From Maritimibacter sp. (lineage in GTDB: Bacteria; Pseudomonadota; Alphaproteobacteria; Rhodobacterales; Rhodobacteraceae): DNA of 64,000 nt. Below the pieces are notes generated by a model. It saw nothing but the letters and a program-made list of their open reading frames with translations. It was not told where the DNA came from and searched no databases. Location of the stretch: the NCBI GenBank assembly GCA_002695005.1, contig NZNT01000020.1:62001-126000 (forward strand), in the 5' to 3' direction. Position numbers and translations under genes: made by a program. Of the stretch, positions 43,274 to 52,190 are shown in pieces. The stretch's first letter is position 1. The number at the start of each line of letters is the position of its first letter.

Positions 43274-43307
43274 GGATGGCGGGGTCTTCCGGTTTCTTGG
43301 TGCAAGG

Positions 43308-44093
43308 TTAACGCGATGGCTGGAGAAGGTTGTCCAGCCCGCGCAACAGGCCCGTGATCTCCATCACCTTTTCGGCGGCGAGGAGGGTGCCGGGGACGAG
43401 GATGTCTGCGGAGTGGCTGTCGGCGTCGTGGGTGATCGTGAGGCGGGAGTTTCCGCTCGCGAAGGTGCTCGTCACCGTGGCGGAGTAGCTTGGCATCCGG
43501 ATGGAGTGGACCTGCACGCCGTTCACAGTGCCGCCGCGCAGGCCCGGTTCGCCTTTCACGGTGGCCGGGTCGACTTCATACGCCGGTTTCTTCACATCGC
43601 CCATGCGCTCGGCCAGTTCACGGGCCGTGCCGGTGGGGGCGTCGGTCTTTTTCGGGCGCGAGTAGTCGATGATCTCGAACCAGTCGAGGTATTCGGCCGC
43701 CATCAGCGAGAACCGCGTCATGAGCGCCGCGGTGAGGGAGAAGTTGCCAGAGGCCACGACCCCGACGCCTGCCTTGCGCGCGGCCGCGTCGACCTCGGCA
43801 TACTCGGCGGCGGTGAGGCCGGAGGTGCCCACCACGACCCGGCGACCCGCCGCGATGGTCCGGAGCGTGTGGTCGAGGATGACGTCCGGGTGGGTATAGT
43901 CGATCAGAACGTCGAACTCCGCCTGTTCCAAAGCCTCGGCCACTGTCGCGTAACAGGGGGCGCCGTGGACCGTCTTCCCCGCGCTGGAGCGCGCCACGCA
44001 GGCCATCAGATCGAAGCGGTCGTCTGCGGCCAGCGCGGCGGCGATCGTCGAGCCGGAAAGGCCGGTGGCTCCGGCCATGCAAATGCGAACCAT
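43308..44093 (-). CDS. DapB-like dihydrodipicolinate reductase, altered active site
   Basis: A 261-residue NAD(P)-binding protein of the DapB family, which reduces 4-hydroxy-tetrahydrodipicolinate on the lysine pathway. It has the dinucleotide loop GATGLSG (8-14), VVGTSGL, and TDAPTGTA (150-157). In the canonical motif HHxxKxDAPSGTA the two histidines precede a lysine. Here the aligned positions are Ser145 and Arg146, with Lys149 kept. It may be a divergent paralogue rather than the housekeeping enzyme. The ATG at 44093 has AGGAGG 5 nt upstream. It is transcribed towards motB. Confidence 0.75.
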   Translation of the reverse strand: MVRICMAGATGLSGSTIAAALAADDRFDLMACVARSSAGKTVHGAPCYATVAEALEQAEFDVLIDYTHPDVILDHTLRTIAAGRRVVVGTSGLTAAEYAEVDAAARKAGVGVVASGNFSLTAALMTRFSLMAAEYLDWFEIIDYSRPKKTDAPTGTARELAERMGDVKKPAYEVDPATVKGEPGLRGGTVNGVQVHSIRMPSYSATVTSTFASGNSRLTITHDADSHSADILVPGTLLAAEKVMEITGLLRGLDNLLQPSR

Positions 44094-44199
44094 GTGTCCC
44101 TCCTGTGCCGGTCGCAGACTGCGACGACGTGGGCAGGGCCGCAACCCTTGGCGGCGGCGGACCGGCGCGCCACAGTGGGGCAGGACCAAGGAGACCCCG

Positions 44200-44664
44200 A
44201 TGCGACTCGCCGCTGCCCTTATGCTTGCCCTCGTGACCGCAGCACTTCCGGCCCGTGCGCAGGACGTGCGTGCTCTGGCCGAAACCTATGCGGACCTGCC
44301 TGAAGTGCAGGCGATGTGGGACGATGTGTTCTCGCCCCTGTGGCTGTCGAACCAGTTTCGCCTCGGGGTGCCTCCTGAAGTGGAAATCAGCAACGACCAG
44401 CTTGACCGGATCGGCGTTCTGCTCGCCGATCAGATGGAGGGGCTGCGCCCGCAGATGCGTGCGATGATGGTCGAGACGATGGCCGGGGCCTTCTCGGCCG
44501 ACGAGATCGCGGCGCTTGTCGCGTTTTACCAGTCGAAACATGGCGCGGCGGTAATGGCCAAGATGCCCGGCTTCACGACGCGCTATTCGGCCGCACTTGC
44601 CCCGATGATACAGGCCGCGCAACAGTCGGTTCTGCCGCAGATCTCCGCAATCATGGCGGAGTGA
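44200..44664 (+). CDS. DUF2059 secreted protein
   Basis: A 154-residue protein with a signal peptide ending near LPARAQ. It has a helical DUF2059-like domain with MRAMMVETMAGAFSADEIAA and LVAFYQSKHGAAVMAKMPGF, which is the family signature. The role is unknown. The start is at the ATG with AAGGAG upstream. It converges on the THUMP methyltransferase gene and overlaps its end by 14 bp. Confidence 0.85.
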   Translation: MRLAAALMLALVTAALPARAQDVRALAETYADLPEVQAMWDDVFSPLWLSNQFRLGVPPEVEISNDQLDRIGVLLADQMEGLRPQMRAMMVETMAGAFSADEIAALVAFYQSKHGAAVMAKMPGFTTRYSAALAPMIQAAQQSVLPQISAIMAE

Positions 44665-45760
44665 GCGAGGCCTGATAGAGCTTTACCTTGATCCCGCCGT
44701 TGTCGATGACGGGACCTGAGGTCAGGTCGAAGCCGGTCGCGTTGGCCAGCGCCCCGTCCGAGGTCACGATGCCCAGACGCCAGCCCCGAAACCGCTCGAC
44801 CATGACGCGTCCAAGGGTGCCATAGAGCGCATAGAGCTGCCCCTTGTTGCCGATCCGTGCGCCGTAGGGCGGGTTCAGGATGACGAGGCCGGGCGGGCCG
44901 TCGGGCGCGGTCAGTTCCGAGAGCGGCTGGCAGGCGAAGGAGCACAGATCGCCGACGCCGGCGGCCTCGGCATTGCGCCGCGCGCCGTCAATCGCGCCCT
45001 GATCCCGGTCGTAACCATAAAAGCGCTGGGCAGGCACCGGACCGGACCCCGAGCGCACGAGAGTTGCGAAGGCATCGGGGTCAAAGGTCGCGAGTTTTTC
45101 GAAAGCGAAGGCCCGGTCGCGGCCCGGTTGCAGGTCGGCGGCAATCTCGGCGGCTTCGAGAAGGAAGGTGCCGGAGCCGCACATCGGATCGACCACCGTT
45201 TCGCGTCCGTCGTATCCGCAGCCGCGCAGGAGCAGCGATGCGAGCGTTTCGCGGATTGGGGCCTTGCCGGTGGCGATCTTGTGGCCGCGCTTGTGCAGGC
45301 TCTCGCCCGAGGTGTCGACGCTGATCGTGACGAGGTTGTTGTCGATCCGGGCCTTGATCGTTACCTCGGCCTCCGGGCTGATCGGCGCGTCCATCACCGT
45401 GTTCACGGCGCGCTCGATCCGCTCGGCGGCGGCGCCGGCGTGGTAGATCCTCGACTTCTTGTTCGTGGACACTTCGACGCGGACAGGAACATGCGGTTCC
45501 AGCGTCGTGCGCCACGGAAACTTGTGCGCGCGCTTGTCGAGCTGGGCGAGGTGGAAGGCCGGGAAGCTGCCCAGACGCACGAGGATGCGTGTCGCACCGC
45601 GCAGTTCGAGGTTTGCGCGCCAGACCTCGGCCCAGTCGCCCTTGAGCGTGATGCCGCCCGGTTCGGGTTTGCCGCGCTTGAAGCCGAGGGCCGCGCATTC
45701 CTGCGCGAGTTGCGGCTCCAGCCCCGGCGGGCAGACGGCGAAGAAATCGAGGTCGGTCAT
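44651..45760 (-). CDS. THUMP-domain 23S rRNA guanine-N2 methyltransferase (RlmL/RlmK-like)
   Basis: A class I SAM-dependent RNA methyltransferase of 369 residues. The N-terminal THUMP region (about 1-165) binds RNA. The catalytic domain has VDPMCGSGTFLLEAA as SAM motif I and the NPPYG catalytic tetrad. It matches the N-terminal RlmL half of E. coli RlmKL; no RlmK half is fused. An in-frame ATG six codons upstream (45778) is equally possible, because neither has a clear ribosome site. Confidence 0.88.
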   Translation of the reverse strand: MTDLDFFAVCPPGLEPQLAQECAALGFKRGKPEPGGITLKGDWAEVWRANLELRGATRILVRLGSFPAFHLAQLDKRAHKFPWRTTLEPHVPVRVEVSTNKKSRIYHAGAAAERIERAVNTVMDAPISPEAEVTIKARIDNNLVTISVDTSGESLHKRGHKIATGKAPIRETLASLLLRGCGYDGRETVVDPMCGSGTFLLEAAEIAADLQPGRDRAFAFEKLATFDPDAFATLVRSGSGPVPAQRFYGYDRDQGAIDGARRNAEAAGVGDLCSFACQPLSELTAPDGPPGLVILNPPYGARIGNKGQLYALYGTLGRVMVERFRGWRLGIVTSDGALANATGFDLTSGPVIDNGGIKVKLYQASLTPP

Positions 45761-45858
45761 GAGGATGCAGTATGCCATCGCGCGGGCGAAGGGAAATGCC
45801 CTGTCTCGGGATGAACCGGCTTGGGCAGGTTTGCGTTGTCCGAAGGAAGGAGGGCGAC

Positions 45859-46221
45859 ATGATCGAGATCGAGAAAACCGGAAACACGCTGACCTTTCAT
45901 CTGATCGACACGGTGACCGCCGAGGATGTCAACGCGCTGAAGTCGGCCGTGCAGACGTCGTTCGAGGACGCGGACGAGATCGGACTGGTGGCGGACCTCA
46001 TTCGGTGGTCCGATGTCACGGGCGACGCGATCGAGGCGGACATGGGTCTGGAGTTGAAGCTCTTGGGCAAGCTCGGCCGGATCGGGCGCATCGCTTTCGT
46101 CGCGGATAAGGCATGGGTGCGGGCGATGGTTAATGCCGTGGGCCCGTGGATGCCCGGCACGACACTGCGCGTCTTTGCCGCCGGGGAGGTGGGCGAAGCT
46201 GTAAAATGGGCGGATGGCTAG
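45859..46221 (+). CDS. SpoIIAA-like STAS/SEC14 domain protein
   Basis: A 120-residue soluble protein with the alternating strand and helix pattern of the SpoIIAA-like family, including the strand IEIEKTGNTLTFHLID and the later GRIAFVADKAWVRAMVNAVG. These proteins are thought to bind lipids or partners; no reaction is established. The ATG at 45859 has AAGGAGGG upstream. It converges with the GNAT gene and overlaps it by 4 bp. A related-looking protein is encoded at 49853-50272. Confidence 0.75.
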   Translation: MIEIEKTGNTLTFHLIDTVTAEDVNALKSAVQTSFEDADEIGLVADLIRWSDVTGDAIEADMGLELKLLGKLGRIGRIAFVADKAWVRAMVNAVGPWMPGTTLRVFAAGEVGEAVKWADG

Positions 46222-46688
46222 CCGGTCGTGTCCAGCCGGAACTTGCGAAATGTCTCTCCCGCATAGGTGACCGGGGAAAGCTCCTCGGCACCGAGACGAT
46301 GGAGAGCGGCGAGCCGGGTGCGGCTTGGTGGAAGCAGGAACGTGACATAAGGGATGCGCAGGTCCTGCACCGCTCGGGCGAGGCAGGCGCGGGCGATCCG
46401 TTGGCCCGCGCCGAAGTGATCCGGGCTAAGGACCAGCCCGAAATCCCACTCATCCCCCTCCTTCTGGAACCCGCCCCAGCCAAGGTAGTCGCCATCGTGA
46501 ACGAAGGCCCAATGGCCCAACCCGTCGCGCTGCCATGTGGCCTCTTTCGCCTCGATGAAGGCATGGGTCGCGGCGTCGTCCCACGTCGCGGGCAGGAGCG
46601 GCATGTGGGCGCGCAGGCGCGGGTCGCGCATGTGGGCGGTGATGCGGTCCGGGTCGACCTCGGTCAGGCGCAGGAAGGAAAGCGGCAT
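46218..46688 (-). CDS. GNAT family N-acetyltransferase
   Basis: A 156-residue acetyltransferase of the RimJ/RimL-like GNAT group. Features are an N-terminal LRLTEVDPDRITAHM strand, GHWAFVHDGDYLGWGGF, and the acetyl-CoA binding region around FGAGQRIARACLARAV. The later RTRLAALHRLGAEELS also fits the family. The substrate cannot be inferred. Confidence 0.85.
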   Translation of the reverse strand: MPLSFLRLTEVDPDRITAHMRDPRLRAHMPLLPATWDDAATHAFIEAKEATWQRDGLGHWAFVHDGDYLGWGGFQKEGDEWDFGLVLSPDHFGAGQRIARACLARAVQDLRIPYVTFLLPPSRTRLAALHRLGAEELSPVTYAGETFRKFRLDTTG

Positions 46689-46737
46689 GAGGTGACCATT
46701 GCGGGCGCGCGGCTGTCTGTCCAGCGGCGACGCGTTC

Positions 46738-47328
46738 TCAGGGCAGGGCCATCCAGACCGCGACGCCGGCGAGCAGGAGGCCGAAGGCGATGTTCAGGCG
46801 TCGCCCGCTCACCGGGTCGCGGAACCGGCGCAGGAGGAGGTCGCCCGCGAGCGTCCATGTGGTGAAGGCCGCGAGGTTGTTCAGCGTGAAAAGCGTGGCG
46901 ATCATCGCGCCGCCGCCGTAGGCCGCGAAGGGTGCCATGAACTGTGACAGCATCAGCAGGATGATGACATAGGCCTTGGGATTGAGAAGCAGCAGCACCG
47001 CGCCGTCCCGAAAGCCTGCGGGTTGAGGCGCGACCTCTGCCCGCGTGTGCCCCGACCGCAGGAAGCCATAGGCGAGCCAGAGCATGTAGGCACATCCGCC
47101 CCAACGCAGTCCGGAGAGCCATGCCGGACGATCCGCGAGCGCGGCCGCCAGCCCCGCGGCCAGACCGACCGTCACGAGCCATGTGGCAAGATGGTATCCC
47201 GCCGACAGACCCAGCGTCGCCCGAAGGCCGAAGCGCGCGCCGTTGGCTGCGAAGAACACGTTGCCCGGACCTGGGGACCAGGCGAGGGGAAGGAGAAAGG
47301 CGAGCAGGGCCAGAACGAGATCGGTCAT
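46738..47328 (-). CDS. LysE family exporter
   Basis: A 196-residue membrane protein with about six helices and the LysE/RhtB signature SPGPGNVFFAANGARFG near the N-terminus. LysE proteins export amino acids or related metabolites. A second LysE protein is at 58741-59367. The start at 47328 is used; four codons upstream (47340) is also possible. A 49 bp gap follows to the GNAT gene. Confidence 0.9.
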   Translation of the reverse strand: MTDLVLALLAFLLPLAWSPGPGNVFFAANGARFGLRATLGLSAGYHLATWLVTVGLAAGLAAALADRPAWLSGLRWGGCAYMLWLAYGFLRSGHTRAEVAPQPAGFRDGAVLLLLNPKAYVIILLMLSQFMAPFAAYGGGAMIATLFTLNNLAAFTTWTLAGDLLLRRFRDPVSGRRLNIAFGLLLAGVAVWMALP

Positions 47329-47384
47329 GACGAAAACCATGACCCGGCCGGGCGGGCAGCCGCGACCCGAACCCTGCGCAAAGA

Positions 47385-47413
47385 AAAAGCCCCGGCGCTG
47401 GGCCGGGGCTTTT
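47385..47413. terminator. Strong intrinsic terminator (bidirectional)
   Basis: A 12 bp perfect stem (47385-47396 with 47402-47413) around GCTGG. On the minus strand it is followed by TTTTTCTTT and ends the peroxiredoxin gene 21 nt after its stop. The U-rich 3' arm could also act on plus-strand transcripts. Confidence 0.9.
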
Positions 47414-47433
47414 CCGTGTCAGGCGGCCTTGGC

Positions 47434-48087
47434 TCAGGCCGGATCCTTGATCGTGCGCAGGTAGGGCAGCTTCATGTCCACCTCGCCGTACTTGGCTTTG
47501 GCGTCGTCATCCGACACCGAGAGCGCCACGATCACGTCGTCGCCGGGCACCCAGTTGGCGGGTGTGGCGAGCGGTGCGCCGTCGGTTTTCATCACGCCGT
47601 CCAGCGCGCGCAGCACTTCGGCGAAGTTCCGGCCCACCGACATCGGGTAGGTCATCGTGAGGCGCAGTTTCTTGTCCGGCCCGATGATGAAGACCGAGCG
47701 CACGGTCGCGCTGTCGGCGGGCGTGCGGCCATCGGGGAGGTAGGCATCGGCGGGCAGCATGTCGAAGGCTTTCGCCATTTCGAGCCCGTCATCGGCCACG
47801 ATCGGGAAACCGGCCTTTGCGCCGCCGATCTTTTCGATGTCGCCTTTCCACTTCTTGTGGTCCTCGACGCCGTCGACCGAAATGCCGAGCACCTTCACGC
47901 CGCGCTTGTCCCATTCGTCGGCCAGCTGGGCGACCGCGCCGAACTCGGTGGTGCAAACCGGTGTGAAGTCTTTCGGGTGCGAGAACAGGATGGCGTAGCT
48001 GTCGCCGATCCAGTCGTGCAGGGTGATCTCGCCCTGATCGGTCGTGACGGTCAGGTTCGGAATCTCATCGTTGATGCGCAGGCCCAT
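47434..48087 (-). CDS. 1-Cys peroxiredoxin (Prx6 type)
   Basis: Reduces hydrogen peroxide and organic peroxides. The 217-residue protein has the peroxidatic cysteine C45 in DFTPVCTTEF. The long C-terminal domain with LRLTMTYPMSVGRNFAEVLR and WVPGDDVIVALSV is typical of the Prx6 group. No resolving cysteine is evident. It diverges from the aldehyde dehydrogenase gene across 210 bp. A strong terminator follows. Confidence 0.95.
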   Translation of the reverse strand: MGLRINDEIPNLTVTTDQGEITLHDWIGDSYAILFSHPKDFTPVCTTEFGAVAQLADEWDKRGVKVLGISVDGVEDHKKWKGDIEKIGGAKAGFPIVADDGLEMAKAFDMLPADAYLPDGRTPADSATVRSVFIIGPDKKLRLTMTYPMSVGRNFAEVLRALDGVMKTDGAPLATPANWVPGDDVIVALSVSDDDAKAKYGEVDMKLPYLRTIKDPA

Positions 48088-48297
48088 GTCGGTACTCCTC
48101 TCTGCAATATCCGTTCTGGTTCACACTTAAGTAATCCGCGTTTCGCTTGAAGAGGTTGTGGCAGATTGTCCGTCCTGAATCGAGCCGTTTCGCGGGTTGT
48201 TGTCCCGCAGGCCATGACGCAGCGACAGAACCGGGCTGGCTTGCTCCTTTCGCGGGGCGGTGACAGAGTGCGCGCAAACCTGAAACGGGAGGCTTTC

Positions 48298-49746
48298 ATG
48301 CTCGAGAAACGTGACTTCTACATCAATGGCGAATGGGTGGCCCCGGCGGCCCCGCGCGACCATGAGGTGATCGATCCTTCGACCGAAGAGGCCTGTGCGG
48401 TCATTTCGCTCGGTGGCGAAGAGGATGTGAACAAGGCCGTCGCGGCGGCCAAGGCGGCGTTCCCCGGCTGGATGGCCACGCCGGTCGAGGAGCGTATCGC
48501 GCTGATCGAGAAGTTCATGGAGATCTACAAGTCGCGTTCTGAAGACGTGGCCCAGGCGATCACGATGGAAATGGGCGCGCCGCTCGACCTGTCGCGCAGC
48601 GCGCAATGGGGTGCCGGCTATGCGCACACCAAGGCCTTCGTGAAGGCCGCCAAGGCGTTCGACTGGATCAAGCCGCTGGGCGAGCACGCGCCGGACACGA
48701 TGATCGTGCACGAGCCCGTGGGCGTCTGCGCACTGATCACGCCTTGGAACTGGCCGATGAACCAGATCAGCCTCAAGGTGATCGCAGCGGCCATCGCGGG
48801 CAACACGATGGTTCTCAAGCCGTCCGAGGAAAGCCCGCTCGACGCGATGATCTTTGCCGAGTGCCTCCACGAGGCCGGGTTGCCCAAGGGCGTCTTCAAC
48901 CTCGTGAACGGTGACGGTGCGGTGACCGGCAGCGCCATGACCGCGCATCCGGACGTGGACATGGTGAGCTTCACCGGCTCCACCCGCGCGGGCATCGCGA
49001 TTTCGCAAAGCGCGGCGCAGTCGCTCAAAAAGGTGCATCTGGAGCTTGGCGGCAAGGGGGCGAACATCGTCTTTGCCGATGCCGACGAAAAGGCCGTGAA
49101 GCGCGGCGTCATGCAGATGATGAACAACACCGGGCAGAGCTGTAACGCGCCCTCACGGATGCTCGTCCAGCGCGAGATCTATGACCAGGCGGTCGAGACG
49201 GCGGCGGCGGCAGCCGAAAAGGTCGCGGTGGGTGATCCGCACGAAGGGGGGCGCCACATCGGGCCCGTGGTGAACGAGGCTCAGTGGAACAAGATCCAGG
49301 GCCTGATCAAGACCGGCATCGACGAAGGCGCGCGGCTCATCGCAGGGGGTCTGGGGCGCCCTGACGGGATGAACCGGGGTTATTTCGTGAAGCCCACCGT
49401 CTTTGCCGATGTCACCAATGACATGACCATCGCGCGCGAGGAAATCTTCGGTCCGGTGCTGACGATGATCCCGTTCGAGACCGAGGACGAGGCGGTCGAG
49501 ATCGCCAACGACACGGTCTATGGCCTCACCAACTACGTCCAGACGCAGGACGGTGCGAAGGCGAACCGCGTGGCGCTGCGCCTGCGCTCCGGCATGGTCG
49601 AGATGAACGGCACCCCGCGCGGGGCGGGCGCGCCCTTTGGCGGAATGAAGCAGTCGGGCAACGGGCGCGAGGCCGGTGTCTGGGGCATCGAGGACTTCAC
49701 CGAAGTGAAGGCGATCGGCGGCTGGGCAGTCGACGCCGCGGAATGA
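48298..49746 (+). CDS. Aldehyde dehydrogenase family protein
   Basis: An NAD(P)-dependent aldehyde dehydrogenase of 482 residues. Landmarks are TPWNWPMNQ (148-156), the cofactor loop FTGSTRAG, catalytic Glu249 in LELGGKGANI, and catalytic Cys282 in GQSCNAPSRM. The substrate is not clear; the sequence is of the betaine or aliphatic-aldehyde type. The ATG at 48298 has GGGAGG upstream. Longer in-frame starts from 48166 lie in the intergenic region. A hairpin follows the stop. Confidence 0.92.
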   Translation: MLEKRDFYINGEWVAPAAPRDHEVIDPSTEEACAVISLGGEEDVNKAVAAAKAAFPGWMATPVEERIALIEKFMEIYKSRSEDVAQAITMEMGAPLDLSRSAQWGAGYAHTKAFVKAAKAFDWIKPLGEHAPDTMIVHEPVGVCALITPWNWPMNQISLKVIAAAIAGNTMVLKPSEESPLDAMIFAECLHEAGLPKGVFNLVNGDGAVTGSAMTAHPDVDMVSFTGSTRAGIAISQSAAQSLKKVHLELGGKGANIVFADADEKAVKRGVMQMMNNTGQSCNAPSRMLVQREIYDQAVETAAAAAEKVAVGDPHEGGRHIGPVVNEAQWNKIQGLIKTGIDEGARLIAGGLGRPDGMNRGYFVKPTVFADVTNDMTIAREEIFGPVLTMIPFETEDEAVEIANDTVYGLTNYVQTQDGAKANRVALRLRSGMVEMNGTPRGAGAPFGGMKQSGNGREAGVWGIEDFTEVKAIGGWAVDAAE

Positions 49747-49753
49747 GGCACGC

Positions 49754-49777
49754 TCCGGGGCGCTCAGGCGCCCCGGA
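49754..49777 (+). terminator. Hairpin after the aldehyde dehydrogenase gene
   Basis: TCCGGGGCGC (49754-49763) and GCGCCCCGGA (49768-49777) form a perfect 10 bp stem with a TCAG loop, 8 nt after the stop. There is no T-run directly after it, so it may work as a pause or as a Rho-assisted end. Confidence 0.6.
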
Positions 49778-49852
49778 CGCTCACAAAAATCTTGCGCGCG
49801 ATAATGAACTTTCCATGTTAGGTTTGGAGCGCTCGCAGCGAGAGGCCTCACG

Positions 49853-50272
49853 GTGTCCTATGCCATAAAGATCGTGCCGGAGCGGCGCACCGCGTTCTTC
49901 CGTTTCAGCGGAGAAGTGGATGCGCGCGAAGCCCGGCAGGCCTTTCTGGACTATATCCGTTCGCCCGGTTTCGACCCGACTCATACGATGGTGACCGATG
50001 CCCGTGACGTGACCGAAATGCGGATACGGTTCGGTGAAGTGGTCGCCGGCGTGATCGGTCTCATGCGCGCGCTCACGGTCTTCAAGGAGCCGGTGCGGAG
50101 CATCATCCTTGTCTCCGACGCGGACTCTTATGTCCGGGTGCGCCTTCTCGATCAGGTGCTCGAAACGGCGAGCAACATCCGGGTCGAGGTCGTGCGCGAT
50201 GAAGGGGAGGCACTGACAAAGGCCGGTCACGCGGGCGAATCGCTGGCGACATTGATGCGCGGCGCGGCCTGA
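49853..50272 (+). CDS. Small STAS-like protein of unknown function
   Basis: A 139-residue soluble protein starting MSYAIKIVPERRTAFFRFSG. It has an alternating strand and helix pattern, a central HTMVTDARDVTEMRI strand, and a final VRSIILVSDADSYVRVRL strand. Fold and size recall the SpoIIAA/STAS-like protein at 45859-46221, but identity is low by eye. The GTG start has AGAGG upstream. It converges with the DUF1491 gene, 3 nt apart. No function is assigned. Confidence 0.6.
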   Translation: MSYAIKIVPERRTAFFRFSGEVDAREARQAFLDYIRSPGFDPTHTMVTDARDVTEMRIRFGEVVAGVIGLMRALTVFKEPVRSIILVSDADSYVRVRLLDQVLETASNIRVEVVRDEGEALTKAGHAGESLATLMRGAA

Positions 50273-50275
50273 GCC

Positions 50276-50605
50276 TCAGTCGAGGCCGGGTTCGTCGAGC
50301 ATGTGACGGCCCCGCGCGTCCTCGACTTCGATCACCCAGAGATCCGGGTCGAATCCACGTTGTTTGGCGATGCTGGCGTCAACGGCTGCCTCGTCCCCCT
50401 CGGCCAGGGTCATCCAGGTCCGCGCGCCAGTCATCAGGTCGACGGACCGCTGGAACGCCTGCGCCTGGCCGTCCATCGTGGCGAGCTTGACGAGAACGGC
50501 CCCGGCGGTCGCATCCCCCCTGGCGACGACGTAGGTAGATATGCCTTCGGCCTGAAGCCGGGTGAGATAGGCGGAGACCCAGATGCCGGTCGCGAGCCGG
50601 CTCAT
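50276..50605 (-). CDS. DUF1491 family protein
   Basis: A 109-residue protein of the DUF1491 family, starting MSRLATGIWVSAYLTRLQAE and with FDPDLWVIEVEDARGRHMLD near its end. The family is conserved in alphaproteobacteria, usually beside era and recO. It overlaps era by 4 nt. The function is unknown. recO, its usual neighbour, is not seen here. Confidence 0.88.
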   Translation of the reverse strand: MSRLATGIWVSAYLTRLQAEGISTYVVARGDATAGAVLVKLATMDGQAQAFQRSVDLMTGARTWMTLAEGDEAAVDASIAKQRGFDPDLWVIEVEDARGRHMLDEPGLD

Positions 50606-51510
50606 GTATTCCCGTCTTTGAAGTTCAGCCCCATCTCGGAATAGCGCGCGGATTCCTCAAGCCAGTTGGGCCGGACCTTCACCTGCAGGAAGAGGTGGAT
50701 CTTGCGTCCGAGAAACTCTTCGAGCTCAGCGCGGGCCGACTGGCTGACGGCTTTGATCGTCTCGCCCTTCTTGCCCAGAATGATGCCCTTGTGGCCGTCG
50801 CGGGCGACATAGACGATCTGATCGACGCGGGCCGATCCGTCCTGACGCTCTTCCCAGTGCTCCGTCTCGACCGTGAGCTGGTAGGGCAATTCCTGATGCA
50901 GCCGGAGCGTGAGCTTCTCGCGCGTCATTTCTGCGGCGATCATGCGCATCGGCAGATCGGCGATCTGATCCTCGGGGTACAGCCACGGGCTCTCGGGCAT
51001 CCGTTCGGCGAGCCATTTGCGAAGGTCGGCGACGCCATACCCCTTTTCCGCCGAGATCATGAAAGTCTCGGTGAAGTCGAAGCGCGCGTTCATCTCCTGC
51101 GTAAGGCCCAGAAGCTCGTCGGATTTCACCTTGTCGATCTTGTTGATCGCGAGCGCGACCGGGCGTTTGCCCACCACATCGGACAAGTTTTCGAGGATCG
51201 CCTCGACGCCCTTGGTGATGCCGCGATGCGCCTCGATCAGCAGCACGATGACGTCGGCATCCGCCGCCCCGCCCCAGGCTGCCGCGACCATCGCGCGATC
51301 GAGCCGGCGCTTGGGCTGGAACAGCCCGGGCGTGTCCACGAAGACGATCTGGCTGTCTCCTTCGAGGGCGACACCACGGATACGGGCACGCGTCGTCTGG
51401 ACCTTGTGGGTCACGATCGACACCTTCGCCCCGACGAGATAGTTCGTCAGGGTCGATTTGCCCGCGTTGGGCTCGCCGATGAGGGCGACAAATCCGGCAC
51501 GTTTGGTCAT
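50602..51510 (-). CDS. era: GTPase Era
   Basis: Era binds 16S rRNA and is needed for small-subunit maturation. The 302-residue protein has the P-loop GEPNAGKST (12-20), the G3 DTPGLF, and the G4 NKID. The C-terminal KH domain contains GHKGIILGKKGETIKAVSQ. An ATG four codons upstream (51522) also fits. In most relatives era directly follows rnc; here a TetR-regulated group of genes lies between. Confidence 0.95.
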   Translation of the reverse strand: MTKRAGFVALIGEPNAGKSTLTNYLVGAKVSIVTHKVQTTRARIRGVALEGDSQIVFVDTPGLFQPKRRLDRAMVAAAWGGAADADVIVLLIEAHRGITKGVEAILENLSDVVGKRPVALAINKIDKVKSDELLGLTQEMNARFDFTETFMISAEKGYGVADLRKWLAERMPESPWLYPEDQIADLPMRMIAAEMTREKLTLRLHQELPYQLTVETEHWEERQDGSARVDQIVYVARDGHKGIILGKKGETIKAVSQSARAELEEFLGRKIHLFLQVKVRPNWLEESARYSEMGLNFKDGNT

Positions 51511-51543
51511 ACGGCTCGCCATAGACCGTTTCCGGGCAGCGCG

Positions 51544-52161
51544 CTAGGGGGCGTAGGCGGCGAGGAAGACCCGCGTGCATTCTGCGGCATGGGCGCGGCA
51601 CCAGTCCGGTTCGGGGATGGCGCTATCGCCCATGTGCATGATTTCCGCAGTGGGGCCGCCCATGACCATCCAGTTGAACAGTTTGGCGGCCTCGTGCGGC
51701 TGAGACACGACAATGTCACCTTGCGCGCCATACCCTTCCATTGCCTGAGTGAGCCTTTCGAGCGAGGCGCCCGGTCCGGTATCGAACAGGTGACGCCCGA
51801 GATCGGGAAAGCGGTTCGCCTCGCCGATCACCAGTCGCCGGAGCGCCATCAGCCGTGGCGTAAGGACGATGGCAAGTTGTTCGCGCGCGTAGTGTTCAAG
51901 AAAATCGGCGACGGGCTGTTGCCCAGTGAAGTCGCCGACGCGAGCGCGATGGGCCGCGACCGCGCCCGCCGTCATCGAAGCGATGACGTCGCGAAACAAC
52001 GCCTCCTTCGAGGGGAAATGGGCATAGACCGTCTGTTTCGACACGCCGGCCGCTTGGGTGACCACGTCCATCGCGGTTCCATGATACCCTTCGGCCAGAA
52101 AGACATCCTGCGCCGCAGCGAGGATGCGCTCACGGGATCTGGTGCGGCGCGTTTTGCTCAT
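51544..52161 (-). CDS. TetR family transcriptional regulator
   Basis: A 205-residue regulator. The N-terminal helix-turn-helix is clear: ILAAAQDVFLAEGYHGTAMD, then AGVSKQTVYAHFPSKEALF. The C-terminal ligand domain is unassigned. It diverges from the GFA-type gene, and a 9 bp inverted repeat lies in the 76 bp gap. It probably represses itself and that gene. The ligand is unknown. Confidence 0.92.
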   Translation of the reverse strand: MSKTRRTRSRERILAAAQDVFLAEGYHGTAMDVVTQAAGVSKQTVYAHFPSKEALFRDVIASMTAGAVAAHRARVGDFTGQQPVADFLEHYAREQLAIVLTPRLMALRRLVIGEANRFPDLGRHLFDTGPGASLERLTQAMEGYGAQGDIVVSQPHEAAKLFNWMVMGGPTAEIMHMGDSAIPEPDWCRAHAAECTRVFLAAYAP

Positions 52162-52190
52162 GGTTCATGTTCTAGACCGGGCTTGCCTGT

